Below are positions 1 through 6,043 of a stretch of 6,081 nt of DNA, piece by piece. This DNA is from Treponema sp. (GTDB lineage Bacteria; Spirochaetota; Spirochaetia; Treponematales; Breznakiellaceae). The notes below the pieces were generated by a model, which was not told the origin of the DNA, searched no databases, and was given only the letters and a program-made list of their open reading frames with translations. A program made the translations under genes and the position numbers. How positions within the stretch are numbered: the stretch's first letter is position 1; each line of letters starts with the position of its first letter. Where the stretch lies: contig JAIRLQ010000242.1 in NCBI GenBank assembly GCA_031259345.1, positions 1 to 6,081 on the forward strand. The letters run 5' to 3'.

Positions 1-747
1 CAATGGTATAATCTTAAGCACCCGGGGAAATAGTTTATCCTTGTTGGTAATAAACCCTCCGCTGTACTGCTTCGTCAAAGGCGCGTAACAACAGCTTTGG
101 GCTTTTTCCGAAACGGACCAGCGGTACGATGTCCATGGTGAAAGTTGTTTTTCCGTAAAAACCCGCAAAACAGTATCATTGTCATGCCAGGTAAAAATCT
201 TCTCCCCCGGAGTATCCAGGCTTAACGCGGTTTCAACACTGCGTTTTTCCATGGGTAGCGAAAACCGCAATTCCAAAACCAAATTCCCGTCGCTCAAAAC
301 TTCAATAGAAGCGCCGTCTTCAGGGCTATAGGACACCAAGTTGGGCAACGGCGCCTTTGCAATCGCATAGAACGGAATGTTCCGGGAAAACATAAGTTCC
401 CTTCCGTCAAGTGAAAAAACAGTTCCTGAAAGTCTCATCACATATCGGATACCGGCTTTCCACAGTGAAGATGGTTCAAAAATAAGTTCATTTTTATTCC
501 AAACGAGCTTTCCCTCAATAACCCCCATGGGACTTAAAATCTGTATCGCGGCTTCAGCGCTTGCCTTGTCAACGGCAGTATCAAACCGAACACTCAGCGA
601 CGTTTCCGCCTGGGGGATTACCGTATAAGACTTCTCCGGATAGGTCCTGTAGCCGATTTCTTCAAGGTTGGCAAAAGCGCAGCCGGCCAGGAAAATTACA
701 GATACTGCAAGCGGTAAAAATAAAAATTTAGTTTGCGCTTGTAACAT
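1..747 (-). CDS. Lipoprotein with bacterial Ig-like (Big_5/SbsA-type) domains, 3' end outside window
   Basis: The minus frame is open from an ATG at 747 to the window edge (249 codons, no stop), so the gene is cut at its C-terminus. The N-terminus is a lipoprotein signal peptide: hydrophobic residues 8-21 end in the lipobox LAGC, with lipidated Cys23. Two repeats of bacterial Ig-like type follow. The first covers about residues 30-118 (LSVRFDTAVDKAS, then a W-x-x-N strand and a Y-V-M-R-L strand). The second covers about residues 132-225 (YSPEDGASIE, LELRFSLPMEKRSVETAL, LSPWTSYRWSV). The spacing of F-x-x-x-M-x-x-x-S-V and L-x-P-x-T-x-Y fits the Big_5 family. The role is probably surface or periplasmic binding or structure; the substrate is unknown. 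The start overlaps the adaptor gene by 20 nt and has only a weak GACGGG-like ribosome site, so coupled translation from the adaptor gene is likely. The reading frame is certain; the Ig-like assignment is pattern recognition. Confidence 0.85.
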   Translation of the reverse strand, partial: MLQAQTKFLFLPLAVSVIFLAGCAFANLEEIGYRTYPEKSYTVIPQAETSLSVRFDTAVDKASAEAAIQILSPMGVIEGKLVWNKNELIFEPSSLWKAGIRYVMRLSGTVFSLDGRELMFSRNIPFYAIAKAPLPNLVSYSPEDGASIEVLSDGNLVLELRFSLPMEKRSVETALSLDTPGEKIFTWHDNDTVLRVFTEKQLSPWTSYRWSVSEKAQSCCYAPLTKQYSGGFITNKDKLFPRVLKIIPL

Positions 748-2116
748 AAGACCCGTCCCGCAGAGATGGCTCCGGCCTAAGCACAACCACTTCTCCGCTT
801 TCAACACCTGAAATAATTTCCCGTTCTTCTCCAAATGTCCTTCCAAGACTGACAGAGCGTTCAGACAGTATATTGCCTCTTATAATAAAAACTTTTCCGT
901 TTTTCTCTTTTTTGGCTGTCAGCGCCGCTTCCGGAATAACAATAATATTTTTTTGTTTTTCTACAGGTATGGTAATTCGCGCAAACATTCCCGGTTTAAG
1001 AAACCCGTTATTATCTCCGGGAAGCAAAACCCTGACCATAAACGAAAAAGTCTGACTATCCGCCTGGGGATAAACCAAATCCACTTTTCCTTCGTATACC
1101 GAGCCTGTACCATCAATGCTGACAATTGCCGTCATACCTTCCTTGAGTTTAGGGGCATCAGATTCCGAAACGGGAAACATGGCATACAGCTCACTGGTCT
1201 CAATTATCGTAAGGATTGAATCTTCCCTTTTTAGGCGTTCACCTTCCTCAAAATACCGGACGCCGACAATACCGCTTAAAGGGCTTTTGATTATCAATTC
1301 CGATTCCAAAAACCGGTTGGATTCAAGTTCCCGGGCGGCAGTATCCAAATTTGCCTCTGCCGCCTTGGCTTCGGCGCGAAGATCCGCGGTACACAATGCT
1401 ATAAGCGCCCCACGCAATTCATCTTCATCTTCCGGAACATGGAAGCCCGCAGCGGCAAGATCTTCTTTTCTTATACCAACCTGTTTTAATTCCAATTCCT
1501 TTTGCATAAGCCTTTCTTCCGCTTCCGCGGTACTTAAAGAAAAGCGGCTTTCAATAATTGCTTCTTCGCTTATTCCGCCCGCTTCAAAAATAATTTCATT
1601 ATTTTTCTGTTTACGCCGCTGTTCATTCAGGGATTTTCTAACAAGCTCCAGTTGTTCCGCAAGTTTTTTATTTTCCAAAAGACGTACCTCGCTTTGAAAT
1701 TCCCCCTGAATAAGCCTCGCCCGCGCCAATTCCATTGCCGCCTGGGCCTGGGCAAAAGCGCTTTCCGCCCTGCGAACCGCAAGGCTTATTTGATAATTTT
1801 CAAGTACCGCGGCTATATCACCTTTTTTAATATAATCGCCTTCCCTCTTAAGAAGCTTTTTCAGGATTGCGTCGGAAGGCGCCGCTATATCTGTTTTTCT
1901 TTGAAACGAGATGGAACCAAAGCCTTTTATTTCCTCTGCGCCGTCCCTAAAGACAGCGGCGGCGGTACGTACAAACCGCGGTTCTTCACCGACCGCTGTG
2001 AATTTGGAGTTTCCGCATGACGAAAACATGCCTATCCACACAGCCAGGGCAAAAACAGCGTTCTTTCGAATCTTGAGCTTTGCAAAAACTTTTTCTAAAA
2101 TTAATAAAATTTTCAT
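728..2116 (-). CDS. Periplasmic adaptor (membrane fusion protein) lipoprotein of an RND/MacA-type efflux pump
   Basis: This is the adaptor that links an inner-membrane pump to a TolC-like channel (462 residues). I chose the ATG at 2116 (MKILLILEK) because AAGGAG at 2125-2130 lies 8 nt upstream; the ATG two codons earlier (2122) would leave only 2 nt. Basic residues KLKIRK precede a hydrophobic stretch and the lipobox FSSC, so Cys34 is probably lipidated, as in AcrA and MexA. Domain order: first half of the lipoyl-like fold (about 66-108, with APSDAILKKLLKREGDYIKKGD); a long alpha-helical hairpin rich in A, E, R and L (about 110-270); second lipoyl half (about 276-308, SPLSGIVGVRYFEEGE); beta-barrel (about 310-385, ending LKPGMFARITIPV); membrane-proximal domain (about 388-450, IPEAAL, VSLGR, ISGVESGEVVV). 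The hairpin carries an acidic break PEDEDE near 228-233. It sits directly downstream of the TolC-like gene, its expected partner. The transported substrate cannot be told from sequence. Confidence 0.93.
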   Translation of the reverse strand: MKILLILEKVFAKLKIRKNAVFALAVWIGMFSSCGNSKFTAVGEEPRFVRTAAAVFRDGAEEIKGFGSISFQRKTDIAAPSDAILKKLLKREGDYIKKGDIAAVLENYQISLAVRRAESAFAQAQAAMELARARLIQGEFQSEVRLLENKKLAEQLELVRKSLNEQRRKQKNNEIIFEAGGISEEAIIESRFSLSTAEAEERLMQKELELKQVGIRKEDLAAAGFHVPEDEDELRGALIALCTADLRAEAKAAEANLDTAARELESNRFLESELIIKSPLSGIVGVRYFEEGERLKREDSILTIIETSELYAMFPVSESDAPKLKEGMTAIVSIDGTGSVYEGKVDLVYPQADSQTFSFMVRVLLPGDNNGFLKPGMFARITIPVEKQKNIIVIPEAALTAKKEKNGKVFIIRGNILSERSVSLGRTFGEEREIISGVESGEVVVLRPEPSLRDGSYVTSAN

Positions 2117-2124
2117 TGTCATTT

Positions 2125-2130
2125 CTCCTT
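2125..2130 (-). promoter_or_regulatory. Ribosome binding site deciding the adaptor start
   Basis: The minus strand reads AAGGAG here. It is 8 nt from the ATG at 2116 but only 2 nt from the ATG at 2122, so it favours the inner start (MKILL) and drops the first two residues of the longest frame. Confidence 0.75.
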
Positions 2131-2141
2131 AAACAGTGGGG

Positions 2142-2172
2142 CTGTCCATAAAGTAACCGGCTTTATGGATAG
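2142..2172. repeat. Palindromic element B at the TolC/adaptor junction
   Basis: The arms TCCATAAAG (2145-2153) and CTTTATGGA (2161-2169) are perfectly complementary around a 7-nt loop. They extend by three more positions to 2142 and 2172, with one mismatch (G2144/T2170). The flank GGGGCTGTCCATAAAGT (2138-2154) matches the arm of the palindrome at 4053-4098 at 14 of 17 positions, so the two appear related. The element occupies the only real gap in the operon. It also reaches into the TolC-like gene, whose last codons and TAA stop (2163-2165) lie within one arm. No U-tract follows on the transcribed strand, so it does not look like an intrinsic terminator. It could affect mRNA processing or stability between the two genes. 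Confidence 0.7.
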
Positions 2173-3554
2173 ACACTAAATACATTTCTTTCCGCCAAAG
2201 CGGAAAGTTCACCCGGACCAATGTTCAAAAGACGCTCAAGCTCACGTTCCGCTTCCAGCAAAGAGACGGCAACTTCTACAGCGGCAGCTTCTTTTGCGGC
2301 ATATTCAAGCCGGGCTTCCATTAATTCATTCCTCGTCAATTTTCCCAACTCCAGATTAAGTTCCGCCAAATGATATTTGCTTTCCTCAAGATCCAGGATT
2401 TCAACAGCCAGAGCCCGCTTCTTTTCCAAAATCACGCACTTTTCTACACCCTGTTCGGCCCTGCGTCCAAGCTGCTTAAATAGCAGCTTGTAATTTGATC
2501 TTTCCAGTTCCAGCGCAAGCTGGGCGTTTCGGGCGGAGAACATGCCGGAAGGATCCGGCGCAGGGCTAAAAGTGTTCTGCAGCCTGGCTGTTCTGTCATA
2601 GGGCGGCTCCCATCCTGCCGAACCGCCAATACTTCCGGAAACCCAGGGAGATGAAAATTCAATGCTAAGCCCTAAAGACCAGTTATGTTTGTTTAACGGA
2701 TAATGCTGCCCGCTTAGGCTAAATCCTCCATTAAGTTTTATCGTAGGAATCCAGGAATTCGATGCCATCTTTGCTTCAATCCGGCTTCGGTTTATTGCAA
2801 ATTTTGCCGCAGCCAAATCCTGGTTTCCGCTTTCGGCAACGGAGCGGGCGATACTTGTATTTATTGGCTTGAATTGCCGGGTGTAGTCTATATCTTCCGA
2901 AAGTTCCGGCAGCTTTGCTACTCCAAGGGTATCGGCAAACTGCTGTTCCGCTTCGTCAAGATTCAGCCCAAGGGACAGTATTTCCAGTTTGCTTTCCGCC
3001 ACTTTTATATCCGCCCCGGCCAAATCCAAAGAAAGGGCAAGCCCCAATTCAACTTCCCTGCTTAAAATACGCCGTTGTTCTTCCATGGATTCCAGGGTCC
3101 TTTTGCGTATTTCAATTAATTTTCGCAGCAACAGAATTTGCCGGTATTGGCTGACGGCAGATTCGGCAATTTCATCGCCGCTCCTTTCCAAAACGCTCCC
3201 TTCAAGATTAAGGCTTTCTTTTTCCATCTTTCGGGACATTGAAATTCTTCCGCCGTCCCATGCAAGCTGAGTAAGGTTAAAAGAGTAACTTTTTAAAAAT
3301 GAATCGGGGGATACTTTTGACAGCCTGTCGTCTTCTGAAATACTTACAGACAATTGGGGGAAATATGCCCTGAGCCCCCATGTCCAGGCGCCTTCCCTAA
3401 GGGCATGACGGCGATACTGGTTGCGTAATTCTTCCGACGCGGAAACAGCCATTTGGCCCGCGCCCGCAAAGTCCAGGGAAAGATCCGCATTCTCCGCGTT
3501 AAGGCGCAACGCAAGGAACAGCAAAAGAAAAAATGGAAGTATCCTGCGGCGCAT
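2163..3554 (-). CDS. TolC-family outer-membrane efflux channel protein
   Basis: This 463-residue protein is the probable outer-membrane exit duct of the tripartite pump whose adaptor is encoded next. It starts with a Sec signal peptide (MRRR, then a Leu/Phe core, with likely cleavage after LNA at residue 20). The rest shows the internal duplication typical of the OEP family. YFPQLSVS (64-71) with the strand-like SFNLTQLAWDGGR (91-103) corresponds to WIPTIKLNGGFS (268-279) with WSLGLSIEFSSPW (292-304). The helical stretch EVELGLALSLDLAGADIKVA (167-186) corresponds to NLELGKLTRNELMEARLEYA (400-419). Long Ala/Glu/Leu/Arg helices fill 110-215 and 340-445, forming the periplasmic tunnel. Length is normal for the family. 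The start has GGAG at 3563-3566, 8 nt upstream, and shares one base with the previous stop (TAATG). The last residues (VYP) and stop codon fall in a palindromic element, so the C-terminal tip may have been changed. Confidence 0.92.
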   Translation of the reverse strand: MRRRILPFFLLLFLALRLNAENADLSLDFAGAGQMAVSASEELRNQYRRHALREGAWTWGLRAYFPQLSVSISEDDRLSKVSPDSFLKSYSFNLTQLAWDGGRISMSRKMEKESLNLEGSVLERSGDEIAESAVSQYRQILLLRKLIEIRKRTLESMEEQRRILSREVELGLALSLDLAGADIKVAESKLEILSLGLNLDEAEQQFADTLGVAKLPELSEDIDYTRQFKPINTSIARSVAESGNQDLAAAKFAINRSRIEAKMASNSWIPTIKLNGGFSLSGQHYPLNKHNWSLGLSIEFSSPWVSGSIGGSAGWEPPYDRTARLQNTFSPAPDPSGMFSARNAQLALELERSNYKLLFKQLGRRAEQGVEKCVILEKKRALAVEILDLEESKYHLAELNLELGKLTRNELMEARLEYAAKEAAAVEVAVSLLEAERELERLLNIGPGELSALAERNVFSVYP

Positions 3555-4123
3555 TAATTTTTCTCCAGTGCTTTAATCGCACTCTTTACCGCTTTTTCCA
3601 GAAGACTGTATAAAGTTTTTGAAGATGAAAAACTTTGGCTTCCCTGCATGATTGCGCTTCCCGCGGCAAGAGGTACTGCTATACCGTTTTCAACCCCGTT
3701 TCCCGGCCAAATACAAACTTCAACAGAAAGGGAACGCTTTGTTTTCCACCCTTTAAGGTATTCTCTTTCCCTGAGTGTAACATCCACTGCATAGCCGGCC
3801 GTTTTTGGGCTGTCTACGGCAAGATAATTACACTCCAGAAGAATAAGCGGAAGCGCCCGGGACGCTTCTTCTTCCAAAGTATTCCATCCGGCGGCGGCGT
3901 CAAAATATACTTTATTAATGTAGATCTTTTTTTCCGGCGCGGATTTTTCGTCCAGAGACCAGGAACGGGACCGCGCCGTTTCCGGGAAAGTCCCGCATGA
4001 CAATAAAAGAACCAAAACAACCGCCGGCATTATTATTAATCCAAGGTTGCTTTTGAGGCTGTCCGAAAAGTTTAAAAAACCTGTTCGGACAGCCTCAAGC
4101 CTCATTATTCTTTTTTTTATCAT
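3554..4123 (-). CDS. Small lipoprotein of unknown family with an extended, palindrome-containing signal peptide
   Basis: This 189-residue protein is not recognised as a named family. The start is firm: AGGAGG (4131-4136) lies 7 nt upstream and the ATG overlaps the previous stop (ATGA). The lipobox LLSC places the lipidated Cys at 43, preceded by the hydrophobic core LGLIIMPAVVLVLLLS (27-42). This is unusually far from the charged start MIKKRIM (1-7). The intervening residues 8-24 (RLEAVRTGFLNFSDSLK) are encoded mostly by a palindrome and look inserted. The mature part has a beta strand (KKIYINKVYFDA, 65-76), a helix (EEEASRALPLILLE, 84-97), further strands (GYAVDVTLRERE, 110-121; RSLSVEVCIWP, 130-140) and a C-terminal helix (169-188). 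This beta-alpha-beta pattern resembles small envelope-assembly lipoproteins such as LptE or LpoB in outline only. Its place just before the TolC-like gene suggests an accessory role in channel or envelope assembly. Confidence 0.85.
   Translation of the reverse strand: MIKKRIMRLEAVRTGFLNFSDSLKSNLGLIIMPAVVLVLLLSCGTFPETARSRSWSLDEKSAPEKKIYINKVYFDAAAGWNTLEEEASRALPLILLECNYLAVDSPKTAGYAVDVTLREREYLKGWKTKRSLSVEVCIWPGNGVENGIAVPLAAGSAIMQGSQSFSSSKTLYSLLEKAVKSAIKALEKN
4053..4098. repeat. Palindromic element A, lying in frame inside a signal-peptide coding region
   Basis: Perfect 15-nt inverted arms TTGAGGCTGTCCGAA (4053-4067) and TTCGGACAGCCTCAA (4084-4098) flank a 16-nt A/T-rich centre that can pair further with a few mismatches. 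On the coding strand it encodes most of residues 9-24 of the 189-residue lipoprotein and keeps the frame open. The minus strand also shows a tandem TGAGGCT pair at 4091-4104, possibly an edge duplication. It shares GGCTGTCC-NN-AAAGT with the palindrome at 2142-2172. Terminal sequences of this general look occur at the ends of some insertion sequences, so a MITE or a remnant of one is possible; this is inference. In RNA it would form a strong hairpin about 25 nt after the start codon. Confidence 0.8.
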
Positions 4124-4803
4124 GATTCGGCCTCCTGTGAATTTAAAGCCATTGCCGACACAATTGTGTCTTCAAGTTTTTTGATAGATCCGCTTAAAGG
4201 ACTTTCATGGGATAAAAGAAGCCTTGCCCGGTTTAAATCATCCAGCGCGCCCTGGGCATTGCCGCCTATCCACCTGAGCCTGGCCCGATCAATAAAAACC
4301 AGGGCAGACTCCGATGAAGCCTCTATGGCGCGATCAAGAAACGCCGAAGCGGCGGCTTTTCCCGCTTCACCTTTATCCGCGGAGAGATCCGCCAAAAGCC
4401 GTAATGCCCGGATATTCTGGGGATCGCCGCTTATTACCGCCTGAACAAGTTTTTCAGCTTCCGTGTCTTTGTTTTTTTCCCGTAATATGCGGGCAAGAAA
4501 AATAGATGCCTCCGGGGATTCCGGCTTGAGGCGCAAAACACGCCTTAGGGATTTTTCGGCATCGTCAATTTCATCGGACAGGAACAGGGACTTTCCCCGC
4601 AAAACCAAGGCCGGGGGAAAATCTCCGCAGTCTTTAAGCAAACCGGCAGCTTTGGAAAACTGCCCGGCTCCATAAGCCGCCTGGGCCTGGACATAAAGCC
4701 GTAACGTTTCATTATCCTGCCTGTCCGGGGAACAAGCCGATAAAAATATTTGACTTAATATAACAATTATCAAAAAAATAATTCCCAAAGATTTATTCAG
4801 CAT
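4120..4803 (-). CDS. TPR-repeat lipoprotein
   Basis: This 227-residue protein starts with a clear lipoprotein signal (MLNKS, hydrophobic 7-20, lipobox LSAC, Cys24). The mature part is almost entirely tetratricopeptide-like helix pairs: about 35-58 (YVQAQAAYGAGQFSKAAGLL), 64-94 (DDAEKSLRRVLRLKPESPEA), 97-128 (ARILREKNKDTEAEKLVQAV), 131-163 and 166-197 (FIDRARLRWIGGNAQGALDDLNRA). The A-x-x-x-G/L-x-x-A and A-x-x-x-L-x-x-x-P spacing is that of TPRs. TPR lipoproteins act as protein-protein scaffolds at a membrane; the partner here is unknown but may belong to this operon. The ribosome site AAGGGG (4810-4815) sits in the last codons of the preceding gene, 6 nt before the ATG. The stop overlaps the next start as ATGA. 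Fold and lipidation are well supported; the exact role is not. Confidence 0.88.
   Translation of the reverse strand: MLNKSLGIIFLIIVILSQIFLSACSPDRQDNETLRLYVQAQAAYGAGQFSKAAGLLKDCGDFPPALVLRGKSLFLSDEIDDAEKSLRRVLRLKPESPEASIFLARILREKNKDTEAEKLVQAVISGDPQNIRALRLLADLSADKGEAGKAAASAFLDRAIEASSESALVFIDRARLRWIGGNAQGALDDLNRARLLLSHESPLSGSIKKLEDTIVSAMALNSQEAES
4131..4136 (-). promoter_or_regulatory. Strong ribosome binding site fixing the 189-residue lipoprotein start
   Basis: AGGAGG on the minus strand, 7 nt before the ATG at 4123. Its strength and spacing argue that the unusual N-terminal extension, including the palindrome-encoded residues, is really translated, rather than starting at one of the inner ATGs. 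Confidence 0.85.
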
Positions 4804-4805
4804 TT

Positions 4806-5867
4806 TTAACCCCTTGTAATATAAGCAAGCCGTTCGGCCAGACGCCCTTTCGACGCAGTTGCCTTTTCATCAAAGTATTCGCGGAAACCGGGTAAAGCAG
4901 AGAGCGGTTTCATCGCACCAAGTGCATAGTGGGTATAGGCATTGTCCGGTAAATCCAGCATGGGAAATAAGCCGGCAAGAATTTTTGGATCTTTTTCGGA
5001 AACAGACATCTGTACTGCTTTTACAATTTCCGCCTTTGACCTGATGGCATCTCCTGAGTCATCAAGGCCAAGCGCCCGGGCTACAATAACCCGGCACTCT
5101 CCCGAAAATGGGCCATCGGAACTTAAATTTATACACTGTTCGGCATAAGAAGCGGCAATATTTTTCCTCTTATGATTTGCCCGGGCGCCCCGGTACCAGT
5201 ATTCGGGAAATCCTGTAAACCTTGCGCGGATTGCGCCATAGGCTTCGGGGGAACCAATGCCCCTCTCAAGATCACAGACCAGCTTCATCCATTGGACAAA
5301 ACTGTCCGGGCTTTCATCTTCTTTTCCCGCATTATTCAATAATTCCGCGGCTTCTTCCCATTGGCCCCTAATAAACGCCAAAACCCCCCGCGCCGAAGAT
5401 GCCGCCCCGCGAAAGTCCCCGGTATCGATGTCTTCGGATTCAAAATAAGAAAGAGCTTTTTGAATTCCCTCTTCTACCCCGGTTTTTTCAACTCCCCCGT
5501 AGCCATACAACCAGGAAAGTTCTTTGTAGGCGGCTATTAAGGCGCCGCTAAAATCACCCGCCGCTTCCCTTAACGCTGATTCGGACGCGCCAAGGCCGGG
5601 TGTAAAATTGCCGGATCTTTCAATCTCCGCAATTTCTTCAAGAGTAGCGGACGGGTCTATTCCGCTAAGGTTCGCCTGTTTACCGGCGGGGCTGGTTTCG
5701 GCAGGGTCGGGCACGGAAGGGCCCTTTCTGCCTTCGGCCCCGGCGGAACTGCCGGCTGTTTCCGCAAAAAGTTTCGATGTAGTTACGGCACTTGTTTCAT
5801 TTTTGGAACAAGCCGCCTGTAAGCCCAAAGCTGCCGGAATTAAAAGTAATAAAGCCAAGTTTTTCAT
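4806..5867 (-). CDS. Lipoprotein with TPR-like helical repeats, first gene of the operon
   Basis: This is a 353-residue protein. I chose the ATG at 5867 (MKNLALLLL) because GGAGG (5873-5877) is 5 nt upstream and the signal peptide then starts normally. In-frame ATGs at 5879 and 5924 have no ribosome site and would put extra residues before the signal. The signal ends in LQAAC (Cys20), an atypical lipobox with Gln at -3, of a kind tolerated in spirochaetes. Residues 21-75 are a low-complexity linker rich in Ala, Ser, Thr, Gly and Pro, typical of a tether. From about 76 to 290 the protein is helical, with TPR-like pairs (SALREAAGDFSGALIAAYKE 97-116; AASSARGVLAFIRGQWEEAA 155-174; YWYRGARANHKRKNIAASYA 223-242). 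There are Cys at 198, 246 and 258. The C-terminal part (about 291-353) has no motif I recognise. No enzymatic motif is seen. The stop lies 2 nt before the next gene, and the role is probably scaffold or accessory for the envelope module. Confidence 0.85.
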   Translation of the reverse strand: MKNLALLLLIPAALGLQAACSKNETSAVTTSKLFAETAGSSAGAEGRKGPSVPDPAETSPAGKQANLSGIDPSATLEEIAEIERSGNFTPGLGASESALREAAGDFSGALIAAYKELSWLYGYGGVEKTGVEEGIQKALSYFESEDIDTGDFRGAASSARGVLAFIRGQWEEAAELLNNAGKEDESPDSFVQWMKLVCDLERGIGSPEAYGAIRARFTGFPEYWYRGARANHKRKNIAASYAEQCINLSSDGPFSGECRVIVARALGLDDSGDAIRSKAEIVKAVQMSVSEKDPKILAGLFPMLDLPDNAYTHYALGAMKPLSALPGFREYFDEKATASKGRLAERLAYITRG

Positions 5868-5872
5868 TGCTG

Positions 5873-5877
5873 CCTCC
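5873..5877 (-). promoter_or_regulatory. Ribosome binding site deciding the first gene's start
   Basis: GGAGG on the minus strand, 5 nt before the ATG at 5867. It overlaps the alternative ATG at 5879 and so argues against both longer starts. Confidence 0.75.
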
Positions 5878-5977
5878 ATAAGACTATTGAATGGTTTTGC
5901 CCAAATTACGGCGCCGCTATTCAAAACGCTTTAGGAACCGATTTTTTTTGTTAAATTTCCGCAGGCAATGCCGCCGC

Positions 5978-6006
5978 TTGTATTTTCTTATGTTCCGTGG
6001 CATAAT
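5978..6006 (+). promoter_or_regulatory. Candidate rightward sigma-70-type promoter
   Basis: TTGTAT (5978-5983) and CATAAT (6001-6006) are separated by exactly 17 nt. The -10 matches the consensus at five of six bases, the -35 at three. It would start RNA near 6013, just upstream of the possible divergent gene start at 6044. Seen in sequence only; such pairs occur by chance in AT-rich DNA. Confidence 0.35.
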
Positions 6007-6043
6007 GTACTGTAGCTACCTTATAAGGGGGGATACCGCAATA

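Noticed and set aside
377..628. Plus-strand open frame of 83 codons
   Set aside because: It lies opposite the open frame of the Ig-like lipoprotein, which has a lipobox and domain pattern; no ribosome site of its own was seen.
1116..1697. Long plus-strand open frame (193 codons) opposite the adaptor gene
   Set aside because: It is Ser/Arg-rich with no domain pattern and is antisense to a well-supported adaptor gene; it is a shadow frame.
2117..2122. Adaptor start at 2122
   Set aside because: AAGGAG would be only 2 nt away, too close; the ATG at 2116 has 8 nt spacing.
2142..2172. Hairpin read as a rho-independent terminator
   Set aside because: The stem is A/T-rich and the transcribed minus strand continues with CCCC and no U-tract; the adaptor gene follows within a few tens of bases.
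2444..2662. Minus-strand open frame of 72 codons within the TolC-like gene
   Set aside because: An out-of-frame shadow of the second OEP repeat, with no ribosome site or recognisable pattern.
5868..5924. Longer N-terminus of the first operon gene (start at 5924)
   Set aside because: No ribosome site precedes 5924 or 5879, and GGAGG at 5873-5877 points to 5867, which gives a normal signal peptide start.
5608..5934. Plus-strand open frame of 108 codons
   Set aside because: Antisense to the first lipoprotein gene, including its signal peptide and low-complexity linker; composition explains the open frame.
5942..5949. T8 tract as a plus-strand terminator
   Set aside because: No G/C-rich stem precedes it; it is just an A/T tract in the leader region.
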